Positions 34,153 to 46,611 of a DNA stretch of 64,000 nucleotides are shown piece by piece. The notes under the pieces were generated by a model, which saw only the letters and a program-made list of their open reading frames with translations, was not told the DNA's origin and did not search any database. The position numbers and the translations under genes are program-made. Each line of letters opens with the position of its first letter. The first letter of the stretch is position 1. Source of the DNA: an uncultured Ectothiorhodospiraceae bacterium. Its GTDB lineage: Bacteria > Pseudomonadota > Gammaproteobacteria > UBA6429 > Thiohalophilaceae. The stretch covers positions 52,858 to 116,857 of the forward strand of contig CAMYOL010000014.1 in NCBI GenBank assembly GCA_947260005.1, in the 5' to 3' direction.

Positions 34153-35073
34153 TTGAGTCAATCACCACAATCTTTTCAGGGTCTTATACTGGCTTTACAG
34201 CAGTATTGGGCCGATCAAGGCTGCGTATTGCAGCAACCATACGATAAGGAAATGGGCGCCGGGACCTTCCATCCCGCGACGTTTTTGCGCTCAATCGGGC
34301 CGGAACCCTGGAGCTCGGCCTATGTACAACCCTGTCGTCGACCCACTGATGGCCGCTATGGTGAAAACCCGAACCGACTTCAGCATTACTACCAGTTTCA
34401 GGTCATGATTAAACCATCCCCAATAGATATCCAGGAATTATATCTAGACTCGCTTCGTGTGCTGGGCATTGATCCGCTGGTTCACGATATTCGCTTTGTC
34501 GAAGACAACTGGGAATCACCAACTTTAGGTGCCTGGGGTCTGGGCTGGGAGGTCTGGCTAAATGGTATGGAAGTCACTCAGTTTACCTATTTCCAACAGG
34601 TCGGTGGAATTGAGTGTAAACCCGTTACCGGTGAGATCACTTATGGGCTCGAACGCATCGCCTTATACCTGCAGAACAAAGAAAGCATTTATGATCTAAT
34701 CTGGACCGATGGTCCACTCGGGCAGGTGACTTATGGTGATGTTTACCATCAAAACGAAGTTGAGCAATCGACCTATAATTTTGAACAGGCTAATACGAAA
34801 TTACTATTTAACACCTTTGATCAGTGCGAAAGTGAAAGTAACATTCTGATCGAAGCTAACTTACCCTTGCCGGCTTATGAACAAGTCTTGATGGCATCTC
34901 ATGCCTTTAACCTGCTGGACGCACGGCATGCAATCTCAGTCACCGAACGTCAGCACTATATCTTAAGAATACGAAATTTATCCCGCAATATCGCGCAGGC
35001 CTTTTATGACTCGAGAGAGGCACTAGGATTTCCATTATGTCGCGCAACAAAAGCAAAAGGGGGTGCGGCATGA
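34153..35073 (+). CDS. glyQ: Glycyl-tRNA synthetase alpha subunit
   Basis: Charges tRNA-Gly together with GlyS in an alpha2beta2 enzyme. 306 residues from TTG 34153, where the family's N-terminus ([23 protein letters not shown]) begins; an upstream TTG at 34132 would add seven unrelated residues. Class II core motifs are clear: [20 protein letters not shown] and the [20 protein letters not shown] block. Its stop overlaps the glyS start by 4 bp. Confidence 0.96.
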   Translation: MSQSPQSFQGLILALQQYWADQGCVLQQPYDKEMGAGTFHPATFLRSIGPEPWSSAYVQPCRRPTDGRYGENPNRLQHYYQFQVMIKPSPIDIQELYLDSLRVLGIDPLVHDIRFVEDNWESPTLGAWGLGWEVWLNGMEVTQFTYFQQVGGIECKPVTGEITYGLERIALYLQNKESIYDLIWTDGPLGQVTYGDVYHQNEVEQSTYNFEQANTKLLFNTFDQCESESNILIEANLPLPAYEQVLMASHAFNLLDARHAISVTERQHYILRIRNLSRNIAQAFYDSREALGFPLCRATKAKGGAA

Positions 35074-37151
35074 GCAAACCCCATGATCTATTAATTGAAC
35101 TGGGTACTGAAGAATTACCACCTAAAGCGCTGTTAAAACTTATCACTGCATTTAAAGAAAATTTCGCAACCGAATTAAACCAGGCTAACTTATCATTTAA
35201 AGAGATAAAAGAATTTGCGACACCACGACGCCTGGCATTAATCGTTAACGAATTAGCCTCTAAGCAGGCTGATAAAGAAGTTGATCGACGTGGCCCACCT
35301 TTACAAGCCGCATTTGATGAGAACGGTGAACCTACCAAGGCTGCTCTGGGTTTTGCACAATCCTGTGGCATCGACATTAACGATGTCGAGAAAATTGAAA
35401 ATGAAAAAGGCGCCTGGTTGTTTTATAAAGTGTCTCAAAAAGGCCTTGAAACAAAAGCTTTATTACCTGATATGATTAATAATGCATTAAACAAATTACC
35501 CATCCCTAAACGCATGCGCTGGGGTGATCTGGATGCCCAGTTTGTGCGCCCTGTGCATGGGTTAGTCATTTTATTTGGTAAAGAGCTGGTCGAGGCTGAG
35601 GTATTAAGTGTAAAAAGTTCTGCAACCAGTTTTGGCCATCGCTTTCATAATCCGGGAACCATTAAACTAAAACAAGCCTCAGACTATGTTAGCAAACTGC
35701 AGGATAAGGGTAAGGTCATCGTTGACTTTGAAGTTCGTAAACAAAAAATTGTCGAACAGGTTGAAAAAATAGCTGCACAAAAAAATGCTAAAGCCGTTTT
35801 AGATAAAGGTTTGTTAAACGAAGTGACTTCTATGGTTGAATGGCCTGTTGCCATTCTCGGAAATTTCGAGGCTCGCTTTTTAGATGTCCCACAAGAAGCC
35901 TTGATTTCTACCATGTCTGCTCACCAAAAATACTTTCATCTCATCGATCAAAAAGGCAACCTGTTACCTAACTTTATCACCGTTGCTAATATTGCCAGCA
36001 AAGACATGAACAAGGTAATAGAAGGCAACGAACGTGTGATTCGCCCACGTTTTTCCGATGCTGAATTTTTCTGGAACCAGGATCGTAAACACACACTGGA
36101 TAGCCATATTGAATCCACTAAAACGGTTTTATTCCAAAAGCAGATGGGCAGCATCTACGACAAAACCCAACGCATCGCTAAATTAGCTGAAATGATCGCA
36201 GAAAAGATCGGTGCAAATACAATATTAGTACAACGCACGGCGGAATTAGCCAAATGTGATCTAATGACGGAAATGGTTAATGAGTTTCCTGAACTGCAAG
36301 GCGTTATGGGTCGTTATTATGCCTTGCATAACAAAGAAGATGCCGAAGTCTCACAAGCCATTGATGAACATTATATGCCACGTTTTGCGGGTGATGAATT
36401 ACCACAAACCAAATCTGGGCAGGCTGTTGCCATTGCCGATCGACTTGATACCTTGCTCGGCATTATCGCCGCAGGCCAGTTACCGAGTGGCGATAAAGAT
36501 CCATATGCTCTACGCCGGGCCGCCCTGGGTGTATTACGCATAATGGTAGAATGTGATTTGTCCCTGGATATTAATGACTTACTCAAAGAACACGCAAAAC
36601 ATCTGCCGACAGCGCTCAAGGCGGATGAAGCGGTCGATACCACCGTCGACTTTATTTTAGAACGATTAAAGACCTATTATCTAAACAAAGACATTAAGGT
36701 CGACGTCTATGATGCCGTCAGGTCACAGCGGCCTACACAACCGAATGATTTTAATGCCCGCATTCTTGCCGTCTCGGCCTTTCAGAGTGACGCCTCCGCC
36801 GCCAGTCTGGCCGCTGCAAATAAACGGATCTCTAATATACTCAAAAAGTCTAACGAGGAAATTCCCGGCACTATCGACCTGAAACTGTTAACTGAACCAA
36901 ATGAAGAGAAATTAGCTAAACAGGTCGTTGATCTTAGTGAACGGATTTCTCCGCTAATTGATTCACGTGATTACAGCAATATCCTGGTGTTACTGGCCGC
37001 ACTTAAAGACAACGTTGATAGCTTCTTTGATCACGTCATGGTGAATGACGAGGATAAAAAGCTCCGTCTAAATCGTTTGGCGATCTTGCATCAGCTGCGC
37101 AACTTGTTTTTAGGCGTTGCTGATATTTCAAAACTACAATCCGTTAATTAA
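35070..37151 (+). CDS. glyS: Glycyl-tRNA synthetase beta subunit
   Basis: 693 residues from ATG 35070 (GGGGG upstream, ATGA overlap with glyQ). The N-terminus [20 protein letters not shown] and the internal [27 protein letters not shown] and C-terminal [13 protein letters not shown] segments are typical of GlyS, which carries tRNA recognition. Second gene of the glyQ-glyS-mazG-like-gmhB-plsC transcript. Confidence 0.96.
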   Translation: MSKPHDLLIELGTEELPPKALLKLITAFKENFATELNQANLSFKEIKEFATPRRLALIVNELASKQADKEVDRRGPPLQAAFDENGEPTKAALGFAQSCGIDINDVEKIENEKGAWLFYKVSQKGLETKALLPDMINNALNKLPIPKRMRWGDLDAQFVRPVHGLVILFGKELVEAEVLSVKSSATSFGHRFHNPGTIKLKQASDYVSKLQDKGKVIVDFEVRKQKIVEQVEKIAAQKNAKAVLDKGLLNEVTSMVEWPVAILGNFEARFLDVPQEALISTMSAHQKYFHLIDQKGNLLPNFITVANIASKDMNKVIEGNERVIRPRFSDAEFFWNQDRKHTLDSHIESTKTVLFQKQMGSIYDKTQRIAKLAEMIAEKIGANTILVQRTAELAKCDLMTEMVNEFPELQGVMGRYYALHNKEDAEVSQAIDEHYMPRFAGDELPQTKSGQAVAIADRLDTLLGIIAAGQLPSGDKDPYALRRAALGVLRIMVECDLSLDINDLLKEHAKHLPTALKADEAVDTTVDFILERLKTYYLNKDIKVDVYDAVRSQRPTQPNDFNARILAVSAFQSDASAASLAAANKRISNILKKSNEEIPGTIDLKLLTEPNEEKLAKQVVDLSERISPLIDSRDYSNILVLLAALKDNVDSFFDHVMVNDEDKKLRLNRLAILHQLRNLFLGVADISKLQSVN

Positions 37152-37152
37152 T

Positions 37153-37494
37153 ATGAACGAAATTAATCAAGATTCTTACCAGGCCATGCTTGATGCCGTA
37201 CAGGCCTTTCATGACAAACATGATTTTAAAAATACGGGTGGCGAAGAATTAACATACCGTATTGCTTTAATGGCAGAAGAACTCGGTGAAGTGTCAGAAT
37301 GTGTTACTAAGGGCAAACCACGAGAAGAGCTGGCTGAAGAAATCGCAGATTTATATATCTTATTGGTCGGTACCGCCATTGCGGCTGACTTTGATTTGAA
37401 GCAGGCTTTTTGGAATAAAATGGATAAACTTATGCAACGCCAGTCTAAAATGATCGGTGGCCGCATTCGCGTATCTGAATTTAGAGACAAATAA
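37153..37494 (+). CDS. MazG-like nucleotide pyrophosphohydrolase
   Basis: 113 residues from ATG 37153, immediately after the glyS stop. The EExxE-(n)-ExxD metal-binding pattern is visible as AEELGEVSE followed by EELAEEIADLYILL. Small MazG-type proteins hydrolyse (d)NTPs, possibly damaged ones, or ppGpp-like compounds; the substrate is unknown here. It is coupled to gmhB 17 bp downstream. Confidence 0.75.
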   Translation: MNEINQDSYQAMLDAVQAFHDKHDFKNTGGEELTYRIALMAEELGEVSECVTKGKPREELAEEIADLYILLVGTAIAADFDLKQAFWNKMDKLMQRQSKMIGGRIRVSEFRDK

Positions 37495-37511
37495 CGAATC
37501 AACAGGATAAA

Positions 37512-38048
37512 ATGAAATTAATCATTTTAGATAGAGATGGTGTAATTAATCAGGACTCCGATGAATTCATAAAATCGGCAGATGAATTTATACCTATTCC
37601 TGGTTCTCTCGAGGCCATTTCACGCTTAAACCACGCTGGTTTCTCTGTCATGGTTGCCACTAACCAGTCCGGTCTCGCCCGTGGTTTATTCAGCGTTGAA
37701 ACACTTAATATGATGCACGATAAATTGCGTCGTCTGTTAAGTGCATTTGGTGGTCATATTGATGGAATTTTTTACTGCCCACATGGACCGGATGATGCTT
37801 GCGAATGCCGTAAACCAAAGACTGGTTTATTTACTGATATTGCCCAACGATCCAATTGTGATCTAAGCGATGTCTTCGTAGTAGGAGATTCACTTAGAGA
37901 TTTACAAGCAGCTGAGGCCGTTGGCGCTAAACCTGTGCTGGTAAAAACAGGTAAAGGTTTACGCACACTGGAGCATGCGGATACAATTAAACATATTCCG
38001 GTTTATGATAACTTATCTCATTTTGTCGATAACCTGTTAACAGAGTAA
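37512..38048 (+). CDS. gmhB: D-glycero-beta-D-manno-heptose 1,7-bisphosphate 7-phosphatase
   Basis: 178-residue HAD-superfamily enzyme: nucleophile motif DRDGVINQDS at the N-terminus, ATNQSG (motif II), and the zinc-binding CPHGPDDACECRKPK loop typical of GmhB. It acts in ADP-heptose synthesis for lipopolysaccharide core. The glyS-gmhB-plsC neighbourhood is common in gammaproteobacteria. Confidence 0.92.
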   Translation: MKLIILDRDGVINQDSDEFIKSADEFIPIPGSLEAISRLNHAGFSVMVATNQSGLARGLFSVETLNMMHDKLRRLLSAFGGHIDGIFYCPHGPDDACECRKPKTGLFTDIAQRSNCDLSDVFVVGDSLRDLQAAEAVGAKPVLVKTGKGLRTLEHADTIKHIPVYDNLSHFVDNLLTE

Positions 38049-38059
38049 CGGTCGTCACC

Positions 38060-38785
38060 ATGGCTTTCATTGGTTCAGTTCTATTTAGTCTATTCACTAT
38101 AATTTCAACGATCATCACCGGCTTGCTTGTCCTGCTATTATTTCCGTTTCCGTATCACTTACGATATTTAGTCATCAATGCCTATGCAAACGCGGTTGTA
38201 AAAGTTTTATCTTTATTGTGTGGTGTTAAATACCATGTTGAAGGACGAGAAAATATCCCTGATGAACCGGTTATTATTTTTTGCAAACATCAATCCACCT
38301 GGGAAACCTATGTTCTACAAGTTATCTTTCCGGCCTTGAGTTATGTCTTTAAACAGGAATTATTCTGGATCCCCTTCTTTGGCTGGGGTTTGATGGCGAT
38401 GAAGCCTGTTGCCATTAAGCGTGGCACGGGTAAAAAAGCCGTTAAACAAGTTGTGACACGAGGAACTAAACGCTTAAAAGAGGGCTTGTGTGTTGTTATC
38501 TTTCCTGAGGGCACGCGCACCAAACCTACCGGACCCGGTCGTTATCGAGCCGGCGGAGCCATTTTAGCCGCCGAAAGTGGTTACCCGGTTATTCCCGTTG
38601 CCCACCACGCAGGTGAATTTTGGCCGCGTAAAGGTTTCGTAAAACATCCTGGACATGTCACGGTCCGCATTGGGCCAAAAATTACCAGCAAAGGGAAAAC
38701 ACCGGACGCTATCTTAGCTGAAGCAAAAACATGGATCGAGACTCAAATGCCCGAGATCACCCAGGGGCCTTACGCTTCCGAATAA
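38060..38785 (+). CDS. plsC: 1-acyl-sn-glycerol-3-phosphate acyltransferase
   Basis: 241 residues. Hydrophobic N-terminal helix (about 8-30), then the acyltransferase blocks: CKHQSTWET (catalytic His; the usual acidic residue of HX4D is Glu here, as in a known subgroup), KRGTGKKAVKQ, FPEGTRTKPTG and IPVAHHAGEFW. It acylates lysophosphatidic acid in phospholipid synthesis at the inner membrane. Starts 11 bp after gmhB. Confidence 0.9.
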   Translation: MAFIGSVLFSLFTIISTIITGLLVLLLFPFPYHLRYLVINAYANAVVKVLSLLCGVKYHVEGRENIPDEPVIIFCKHQSTWETYVLQVIFPALSYVFKQELFWIPFFGWGLMAMKPVAIKRGTGKKAVKQVVTRGTKRLKEGLCVVIFPEGTRTKPTGPGRYRAGGAILAAESGYPVIPVAHHAGEFWPRKGFVKHPGHVTVRIGPKITSKGKTPDAILAEAKTWIETQMPEITQGPYASE

Positions 38786-38872
38786 ATAACTCACTGTATT
38801 TACAGACTATTCTCTCCACACAACCCTTTAATAAATGTGTATAATTTCACCATAATCTGGGGAGGTTATGAC

Positions 38873-39211
38873 ATGTATACCGATACGCGACTTCTTGGTC
38901 CCGATACAGATCTGGACGAATTCCTGAGCAATCTCAAAACCCCATGGAAAACCATGGACTCTGATATGAATACCGCGCTTGGCATTATCACCAATCATGC
39001 CAAGACGGAGATTGAAATCGAAACCACCCAACTGCTCACAGCAATCGAGCAAACTGGTGATCAAATTTCAGTAGAATTTCCCAGCTGGCAGTCTGATGTT
39101 GAAAAGACGTTTATAAATCAATATGGCCTGATTGATGGTAAACTTATCTTTAATAAGGTCCTGATGCGCCTTTTTCAGATAGCAAAAGGAACTGAACAAC
39201 AATTACACTGA
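38873..39211 (+). CDS. Hypothetical protein
   Basis: 112 residues from ATG 38873, chosen because GGGGAGG lies seven bases upstream. Soluble, mixed composition, no recognised motif. It is separate from plsC by 87 bp and converges with the radical SAM gene. Confidence 0.6.
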   Translation: MYTDTRLLGPDTDLDEFLSNLKTPWKTMDSDMNTALGIITNHAKTEIEIETTQLLTAIEQTGDQISVEFPSWQSDVEKTFINQYGLIDGKLIFNKVLMRLFQIAKGTEQQLH

Positions 39212-39296
39212 CATCGGGTGATTGACAAACCCGCACCAATTATAAGACGCTTATAAAACCAGGCATATAAATAACTTAATAAAACAAAACTTATAT

Positions 39297-40787
39297 TTAA
39301 GTACTATCCAGATGCGGCTCATGCTCTTTGATCAACAAACCTTTACGACCACTTAAAAAGCTGGCTGCTTTTGCAATTAAGAAACCCAGGCCAAAACGTA
39401 ATAAACGGAAAAAATGGTTAGGGTACGACAAGGTTAGTTTTGTGAAATACCAGCCAATTTTTGGTCGCTGATAGAACGCTTTAAGAATTTCCTGATAATG
39501 TCGATCCAGTTCTTTTACTGAAATACCATCCGGTGCCCAGACAAAATTCATCCCATTCATTTTTTCCCAATGATCGTCACGTATATTAGTGCCATAAATA
39601 TCACGATAGATTGGTGATCCCGGATAAGGCGTAAACTTAGTCAGGTTCATTATGGTCATCGGGATGTTACGAATAAAATCTTTAGTCTGGTTGATAGTGT
39701 GCTCATCTTCACCAGGGAATCCAAGCATAAACAAACCTTTGGTACGAATGCCTGCATCATAAGTCCATTTCACTGCCTCAGCCGATTTTTCAACTTCCGC
39801 CAGCTTATCCATTTTTTTCAATAGGTCATTCGAGCCGGTCTCCAAACCAAAACTAATCTCCCAACAACCTGCTTTTTTCATTAATGCCAGTACATCCGGC
39901 TTCACCGTGTCAACGCGCGCGGTACAGCTCCAGGTCATCTGCAAACCATCTTGCAAAATATAATTACACAATTCTTCAACACGCACTTTACTTGCTAAAA
40001 ATAAATCATCGACAAAACCAATATGATTGACACCATACTTTTCATTTAAGTGTTTCATCATGTCAAATACCACCTTCGGCGAGTAGTGCCTTACTTTTGC
40101 TCCAAAGGTCGAGGTATCGCAAAATTTACAATGAAATGGACAACCACGCGAAGCGGCAATAGTGGCAACCGGGCCACGTGGAAAATCATAAATGGCCGGT
40201 TTGTAGGCTTTTGGAAAATCCGGCAATAAATCCCAGGCCGGGTAGGGCAGGTCATCTAAAATTTTGTTAATTGGTTTTCCTGGCGTCTTACGTACAAAGG
40301 TTCGGTCACGATAAATAATTCCGGGAACTTCAAACAGATTTTTATCCTGCTCAAGTGCTTCGAGCAATTCCATTAATACTTTTTCGCCTTCACCATCAAC
40401 CGCGTAGTCAAACTCTTTAAAACGGGTAATGGTCTCTGTGCCCATCGACGAAATATGCGGACCGCCAACAATGATCGTGGTATCCGGCAATTCGCTTTTG
40501 ATACGTCGTGCAATCTCGGCGGCACCCCAGACACCCACCGTAAATAAAGTAATCCCGACGTATTGGGGTTTTTGCTTGATGACTTTTTTGGCAACTTGTT
40601 TGGCATCAAGATTAAAAATGTCGCTCTCAATGATAGAGGGTTTATAACCGTGCTCGCGAACCTCGGCCGCTAAATGCAGCAAGCCTAATGATGGGGAGTT
40701 ATTGGTGATGTGCTTTACAAACTCATAACCTGGAGCTATTCGCTCGTAGGGCGGGTTTATGAAAATAATCTCTTTTTCGGCTAACAC
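39297..40787 (-). CDS. B12-binding domain radical SAM protein
   Basis: 496 residues, GTG start. The N-terminal ~140 residues form a cobalamin-binding Rossmann domain (SLGLLHLAAEVREHGYKPSIIES). A radical SAM domain follows with the cluster motif CPFHCKFC (about 216-223), then a C-terminal helical extension. Relatives modify lipids, antibiotics or cofactors; the substrate cannot be inferred. Monocistronic; the 305 bp upstream hold nothing recognisable except the hairpin at 41045-41072. Confidence 0.85.
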   Translation of the reverse strand: MLAEKEIIFINPPYERIAPGYEFVKHITNNSPSLGLLHLAAEVREHGYKPSIIESDIFNLDAKQVAKKVIKQKPQYVGITLFTVGVWGAAEIARRIKSELPDTTIIVGGPHISSMGTETITRFKEFDYAVDGEGEKVLMELLEALEQDKNLFEVPGIIYRDRTFVRKTPGKPINKILDDLPYPAWDLLPDFPKAYKPAIYDFPRGPVATIAASRGCPFHCKFCDTSTFGAKVRHYSPKVVFDMMKHLNEKYGVNHIGFVDDLFLASKVRVEELCNYILQDGLQMTWSCTARVDTVKPDVLALMKKAGCWEISFGLETGSNDLLKKMDKLAEVEKSAEAVKWTYDAGIRTKGLFMLGFPGEDEHTINQTKDFIRNIPMTIMNLTKFTPYPGSPIYRDIYGTNIRDDHWEKMNGMNFVWAPDGISVKELDRHYQEILKAFYQRPKIGWYFTKLTLSYPNHFFRLLRFGLGFLIAKAASFLSGRKGLLIKEHEPHLDST

Positions 40788-41044
40788 GATTTACACTCTT
40801 AACGGACAGTTCTTTATTATATGATCCCCTGAGCACAAAAGTGACTGATTCACTCAATTATTCTACCTAAATGAACGATTCTGAACTTGCCTCAGTATTA
40901 ATTCAATAAAAACAACCAGTTACCAGGTATACTATATGCTAGGCCTCTAAGCTGTTGATATTGCTAAGAAATTAAAACTTAAGCCGAAACAAAATTTCAT
41001 ACCATATAATACTATCAACTATTTATTCTTATATTTTAATCAGC

Positions 41045-41072
41045 ATAAAGGGCCGCAATAGCGACCCTTTAT
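41045..41072 (-). terminator. Hairpin after the secreted protein gene, likely terminator
   Basis: On the - strand ATAAAGGGTCGC-TATT-GCGGCCCTTTAT gives a 12-bp stem with a single G-U pair, 20 bp past the stop at 41093. There is no long T-run, so strength is uncertain. G-U pairing works only in the - strand transcript. Confidence 0.6.
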
Positions 41073-41092
41073 TAGTTAGCTCCTTGGACTGC

Positions 41093-41896
41093 TTATGGCG
41101 TCGCTCTTAGCACATCAGATAACTCCCACATTTGATAACGACGACTGGCGCTGCTATCAACAGGGTAGGTATTTACCTGCACTCGCTTCACTTCTCCAAG
41201 ACCCGGACAATTCCATGAGGTTCTATGGAATTCGCCAAAACCAAGTGATTTCCGTATGGTGCTTGTTTTAAGACAACCCAGGTAATCAGTGCTTCCGATT
41301 TGTATATCCTCCAAACCGACGATGATTCGAGCATCGACTAACACACCCAAAAAAACTGCTGTACCACCGGCTGGTGTCGTATCCACACTTGTACCATTCG
41401 CAATTGTTGATCCTTCTCGCATGCTTGATGTTGCAACAATAATTGCATCAGCAGGTGAAATTGTTGATTCCAGACTGTCATCTACAGCTGAGTAACCATT
41501 TCTTCCAACTACCTGGCGCTGGGTTGGTGTATTTACATAGAGTAAATCTGATAATTGGCATGTCGTGACACCATCAGCCTCGAATCGACGTTGAGTTATG
41601 GTTATATCCGTGTTGGCTCCATTTGGGGTAGCTGCTCGCGTTCTAACTTCTGTCTCCCCGCACAAACCTGTTGTGGTAAATGTTTTACTAACTACATCAG
41701 CATCAGCAATAAAATTACGATAATCATAAACAGCAACCGAATTGTTTGAAATTTGTTGTTCAACATCTGCAAAGTTCGCGTTCACATCCGCAGCACGGGC
41801 TGGTTGACCCGCTGAAAAGATGTTTGGTACTGCATAAATATTTGCAGCGAGTAATATGCTCGTTGCACCGATAGATAATGTTAATAATTTTTTCAT
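41093..41896 (-). CDS. Secreted protein with VNANF-type N-terminal segment
   Basis: 267 residues; signal peptide about 1-22 (cleavage after IYA). The mature start carries the segment IFSAGQPARAADVNANFADVEQQI, a recurrent coiled-coil-forming start in secreted or phage-tail-like proteins. The rest is beta-rich with four or more Cys. No domain recognised. Located 36 bp after a 51-residue lipoprotein gene on the same strand, so probably a small envelope operon. Confidence 0.65.
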   Translation of the reverse strand: MKKLLTLSIGATSILLAANIYAVPNIFSAGQPARAADVNANFADVEQQISNNSVAVYDYRNFIADADVVSKTFTTTGLCGETEVRTRAATPNGANTDITITQRRFEADGVTTCQLSDLLYVNTPTQRQVVGRNGYSAVDDSLESTISPADAIIVATSSMREGSTIANGTSVDTTPAGGTAVFLGVLVDARIIVGLEDIQIGSTDYLGCLKTSTIRKSLGFGEFHRTSWNCPGLGEVKRVQVNTYPVDSSASRRYQMWELSDVLRATP

Positions 41897-41932
41897 TACT
41901 TCTTCCCCGAAACTTATATTTGATTGTACTGG

Positions 41933-42088
41933 CTATTGCCAGGTCATATTATCCCATGTGGTATTTTCCCAAACGGCTGGTTCTGGATCGGGTGTCGTGT
42001 CTCCACCACCTCCGCCACCACCACACGCGGTTATTACAACGGCAAACAGCACAATGCTGATCAGCCTGAAATTAACAATTTTATTCAT
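41933..42088 (-). CDS. 51-residue lipoprotein with Gly-rich linker
   Basis: A short frame, ATG 42088 to TAG 41933, with GAGGA about 10 bases upstream. The product has a classical lipoprotein signal (MNKIVNFRLISIVLFAVVITAC, lipobox ITAC), then seven glycines, a DTTPDPEP linker and a C-terminal tail with three Trp in a repeat-like WENTTWDNMTW. It is too short to hold a folded domain. It probably shares a transcript with the secreted protein downstream. Confidence 0.65.
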   Translation of the reverse strand: MNKIVNFRLISIVLFAVVITACGGGGGGGDTTPDPEPAVWENTTWDNMTWQ

Positions 42089-42198
42089 CTTATTCGCTTC
42101 CTCCTCATACCGACATATAAATATATACCGTAAAATTATTATGTGAACGTAAGTTGAACGATACCATGATGATTTGGGTCTAACAATTTTCGACTCTT

Positions 42199-42223
42199 AA
42201 AAAAACCCGGTTAAACCGGGTTT
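42199..42223 (-). terminator. Intrinsic terminator of the DsrE-like gene
   Basis: On the - strand AAACCCGG-TTTA-CCGGGTTT runs into T's (the + strand shows A7 at 42199-42205). It lies about 40 bp after the stop. Confidence 0.85.
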
Positions 42224-42260
42224 GGGGGAACAAATTAAAAAGTTATTTTGAAATTATCTA

Positions 42261-42827
42261 TTATGGCTGTACGTAGCTATACCCTAATGCCTGATAATCC
42301 GCTATTGCAGTCACACCTGCAGTAACATATTCCACACCCAGAATAAGTTGGTCGGTCACAACATCCTTGCTTCGTGCCGTGTTTTGACAAAACACAACTT
42401 TAACACCATTGGCAATGAGTGCTTCCATTTGTGCCTGAAACGAGTTTGTTCTTGCATGCGGATTGGCTGAAGTATTATCTAATATCAACGGCCATCCTCC
42501 GCTGTGCACGATCGCCACTATTTCATACTCATCCTTTGACATGCCATGGGTGATTTCATAATCCTTGATGGCATTATTAATGTTGCCGATGGCATACGGT
42601 TTTGTACAGTTTGAATCTTTACATTCCGTATTGATTTGATAAACCACCTTGACTCGATCACGTTTCTTAATACAACGCGTTAAATCTGACGTTCCTGCTC
42701 CAAACTCATCATCTAATGTCATTCCATTAAGCAAACCAACTGGACATTCATCTCCATCGCCTGCAAGTACGGTTTGAGACGTCACACCTAAAAATAAACT
42801 GAAAAGTAAAATGAAAAATGATTTCAC
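42261..42827 (-). CDS. Periplasmic DsrE-family protein
   Basis: 188 residues; signal peptide about 1-22 (cleavage after VLA). The C-terminal ~120 residues match the DsrE/DsrF-like fold: KVVYQINTE, YEIVAIVHSGG, MEALIANGVKVVFCQNTAR (a conserved Cys in the position used for sulfur transfer) and the ending AIADYQALGYSYVQP. Such secreted DsrE-like proteins are frequent in sulfur-metabolising bacteria. Exact role unknown. Confidence 0.82.
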   Translation of the reverse strand: MKSFFILLFSLFLGVTSQTVLAGDGDECPVGLLNGMTLDDEFGAGTSDLTRCIKKRDRVKVVYQINTECKDSNCTKPYAIGNINNAIKDYEITHGMSKDEYEIVAIVHSGGWPLILDNTSANPHARTNSFQAQMEALIANGVKVVFCQNTARSKDVVTDQLILGVEYVTAGVTAIADYQALGYSYVQP

Positions 42828-43069
42828 GATGTTTCTCCTTGTAGTGAAGTTTCCCTAAATCAAAAGTTATTGATTATTGTTGTACTTAAAAAGCACGCTG
42901 ATTATGTACAGAAGGTTTCAAAAAAAGAGTGAACAACGAGGGTAAATGTATGGCAGAGTGTAAATTCTTAACCCTGATTTAACTGGCGTTAGTTAATAAC
43001 AAAGTTAAGAATGATTTTACTCTATAGATATTTTTCGATATTAGAAACCGTTTACGTATTTTGACGCTA

Positions 43070-45499
<2,430 letters not shown>

Positions 45500-45510
45500 C
45501 TAGGCGAGCA

Positions 45511-46581
45511 TTATATCACGTCCTGAAAAGAACCATGTTTCACGTGAAACATCTTGCTATCAGGCCAGTCCGAAACATCAATCAAGTCAGGTTCTGTCGC
45601 GGTCACAAATACCTGTGCACCCGTATCCTTAAGTGCACTCATTAATATGGTCCGTCGTTTCGGATCCAGCTCGGCTGGCAGATCATCCACCAGTAAGATA
45701 CTTTCAGCAGGTTGTAATTTGAGTTGGGCCAGGGTCATTGCGCAGATTAGCAACTTTTGCTGACCTCGTGAAAATACCGTTTGCACAGCCTTACCCTTAA
45801 TCTTGATCTTAATATCGGCTCGGTGGGGGCCCAAGCGAGTAAAACCTCGCTCCAGATCCTTGTCAAAGCCATCCGTCAGATGCTGAGTATAACTAATCGT
45901 TGGGTCTTTCAAATCCCAGCCTGGTTGATAATCGAACTTTGGGTTCTCGCCAATCAATTGCTCACCATATCTAGCCAGGATTGGGCTTAATTTCTCAATA
46001 TAAGTTTTACGCAGTTGGTGTAATACCTCGGCTTTTTCGACTAATGGTTGGTCCCAGGCCTGAATCTCCTGTTTTGTTCGGTTTCGGCGCAAAGCACTGT
46101 TTCTCTGTCGGAGGATACGGTGATACTGTTTCCAGATATCCAAATACTGATGTTCCACGTGAAACACTCCCCAATCTAGATATTGGCGTCTCATTTTGGG
46201 GCCAGAATCCAGTAATTCATGTGATTCCGGAATAAGAACAAATAAAGGTATTCGACCAGCCAATTCGGTCGTTTTAGAAATATTCTGACCGTTAATTTTT
46301 ACCTGTGTTTTTCGATTCTCTCGAGAGAGCCCAATAATCTGCTTTTCCTTATCTTGATAATAGTGACCAACCAGCAGCATTCCGGTAGTGTCATGTTGGA
46401 TGAGCTGGTCAATGCGGGTGGTGCGAAAAGACCGCCCCTGACTTATCAAGCTAATTGCTTCCAAAAGGGACGTTTTACCACTGGCATTGGGTCCAATGAT
46501 CAGGTTGGCAGTAGGACTAAACGCTAGTTTTGTTTGCTCGATATTTCGCAGGTGTTGAATATCAAGTTGCTGTAAAGCCAT
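45511..46581 (-). CDS. recF: DNA replication/repair protein RecF
   Basis: 356 residues with Walker A GPNASGKTSLL (about 30-40), ABC-type signature FSRGQQKLLICAMTLAQ and Walker B ILLVDDLPAELD. RecF binds DNA ends and gaps and loads RecA with RecO and RecR. Thirty base pairs separate it from dnaN. Confidence 0.96.
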   Translation of the reverse strand: MALQQLDIQHLRNIEQTKLAFSPTANLIIGPNASGKTSLLEAISLISQGRSFRTTRIDQLIQHDTTGMLLVGHYYQDKEKQIIGLSRENRKTQVKINGQNISKTTELAGRIPLFVLIPESHELLDSGPKMRRQYLDWGVFHVEHQYLDIWKQYHRILRQRNSALRRNRTKQEIQAWDQPLVEKAEVLHQLRKTYIEKLSPILARYGEQLIGENPKFDYQPGWDLKDPTISYTQHLTDGFDKDLERGFTRLGPHRADIKIKIKGKAVQTVFSRGQQKLLICAMTLAQLKLQPAESILLVDDLPAELDPKRRTILMSALKDTGAQVFVTATEPDLIDVSDWPDSKMFHVKHGSFQDVI

Positions 46582-46611
46582 TTGAGTAAATAGCTGACCG
46601 GTTTAGACGAT

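Noticed and set aside
39237..39255. TTATAAG-ACG-CTTATAA inverted repeat after the hypothetical gene at 38873.
   Set aside because: Pure A/T-rich short stem without a T-run; could not be supported as a terminator.
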